Below, in pieces: positions 5,138-5,167 of a stretch of DNA of 5,167 nucleotides (the stretch's first letter is position 1; each line of letters starts with the position of its first letter). The stretch lies in NCBI GenBank assembly GCA_003456035.1, contig DMPJ01000558.1:3965-9131 (forward strand). Direction: 5' to 3'. The notes below the pieces were generated by a model. That model worked only from the letters and a program-made list of their open reading frames with translations. It ran no database searches and was not told the DNA's origin. This stretch comes from Planktothrix sp. UBA8402. GTDB lineage: Bacteria; Cyanobacteriota; Cyanobacteriia; Cyanobacteriales; Microcoleaceae. The translations under genes were made by a program, and so were the position numbers.

Positions 5138-5167
5138 AGAACACGGATTTAACGGATTACGCTGATT
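5138..5167 (+). repeat. Dispersed repeat copy B, cut by the window end
   Basis: A second direct copy of the unit at 5091-5137. The first 15 bases are identical and the next segment differs slightly (CGGATTACGC in place of GATGATTACGC) before the shared CTGATT. It continues past the window, so the copy number of the tandem array is unknown. Confidence 0.7.

Noticed and set aside
1..5167. Composite transposon bounded by terminal inverted repeats
   Set aside because: No transposase or integrase is encoded, the enclosed genes are housekeeping, and a tandem third copy at the right end fits a dispersed repeat better than defined element ends.
5091..5167. CRISPR array
   Set aside because: The two repeat copies are nearly contiguous with no unique spacers of constant length, and no cas gene is present.

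Overview
The window looks like a filamentous cyanobacterial chromosome. The evidence is a tocopherol-pathway homogentisate phytyltransferase of the Synechocystis Slr1736 type, two copies of the HIP1 octamer GCGATCGC (420-427 and 457-464), a Uma2-family protein (a family much expanded in cyanobacteria), and several short palindromic or tandem intergenic repeats. The base composition is AT-rich. An Oscillatoria/Planktothrix-like genome is my inference and is not proven by the sequence.

Layout. Positions 1-122 hold no gene but contain three repeat elements. Four genes then lie on the minus strand. Read in their own direction they are a Uma2 family protein (4127-3555), mnmD for tRNA wobble-uridine methylation (3481-2603), glmU for UDP-GlcNAc synthesis (2542-1178) and hpt for homogentisate phytylation (1118-123). 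The gaps between them are short (73, 60 and 59 nt), so co-transcription is possible, but nothing overlaps and their functions are unrelated. A 130-nt divergent intergenic region (4128-4257) separates them from a plus-strand tandem-rhodanese sulfurtransferase (4258-5133). No RNA gene, CRISPR array, transposase or prophage gene was seen.

The genes are ordinary housekeeping or accessory genes: cell-envelope precursor (GlmU), photosynthetic-membrane antioxidant (HPT), tRNA modification (MnmD) and sulfur transfer (rhodanese/MST). I see no new multi-gene system. The interesting material is the repeat layer. A 36-nt repeat occurs in inverted orientation at both ends of the window (34/36 identical). 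At the right end it supplies the last 14 codons of the sulfurtransferase and is followed by a second tandem copy. A different 33-nt palindromic repeat lies just downstream of hpt and again just upstream of mnmD, where it creates a spurious GTG start. Perfect palindromes or hairpins also include the stop codons of the Uma2 gene and mnmD. mnmD itself shows an abrupt internal GC step (about 34% to about 55%), which suggests a mosaic gene.
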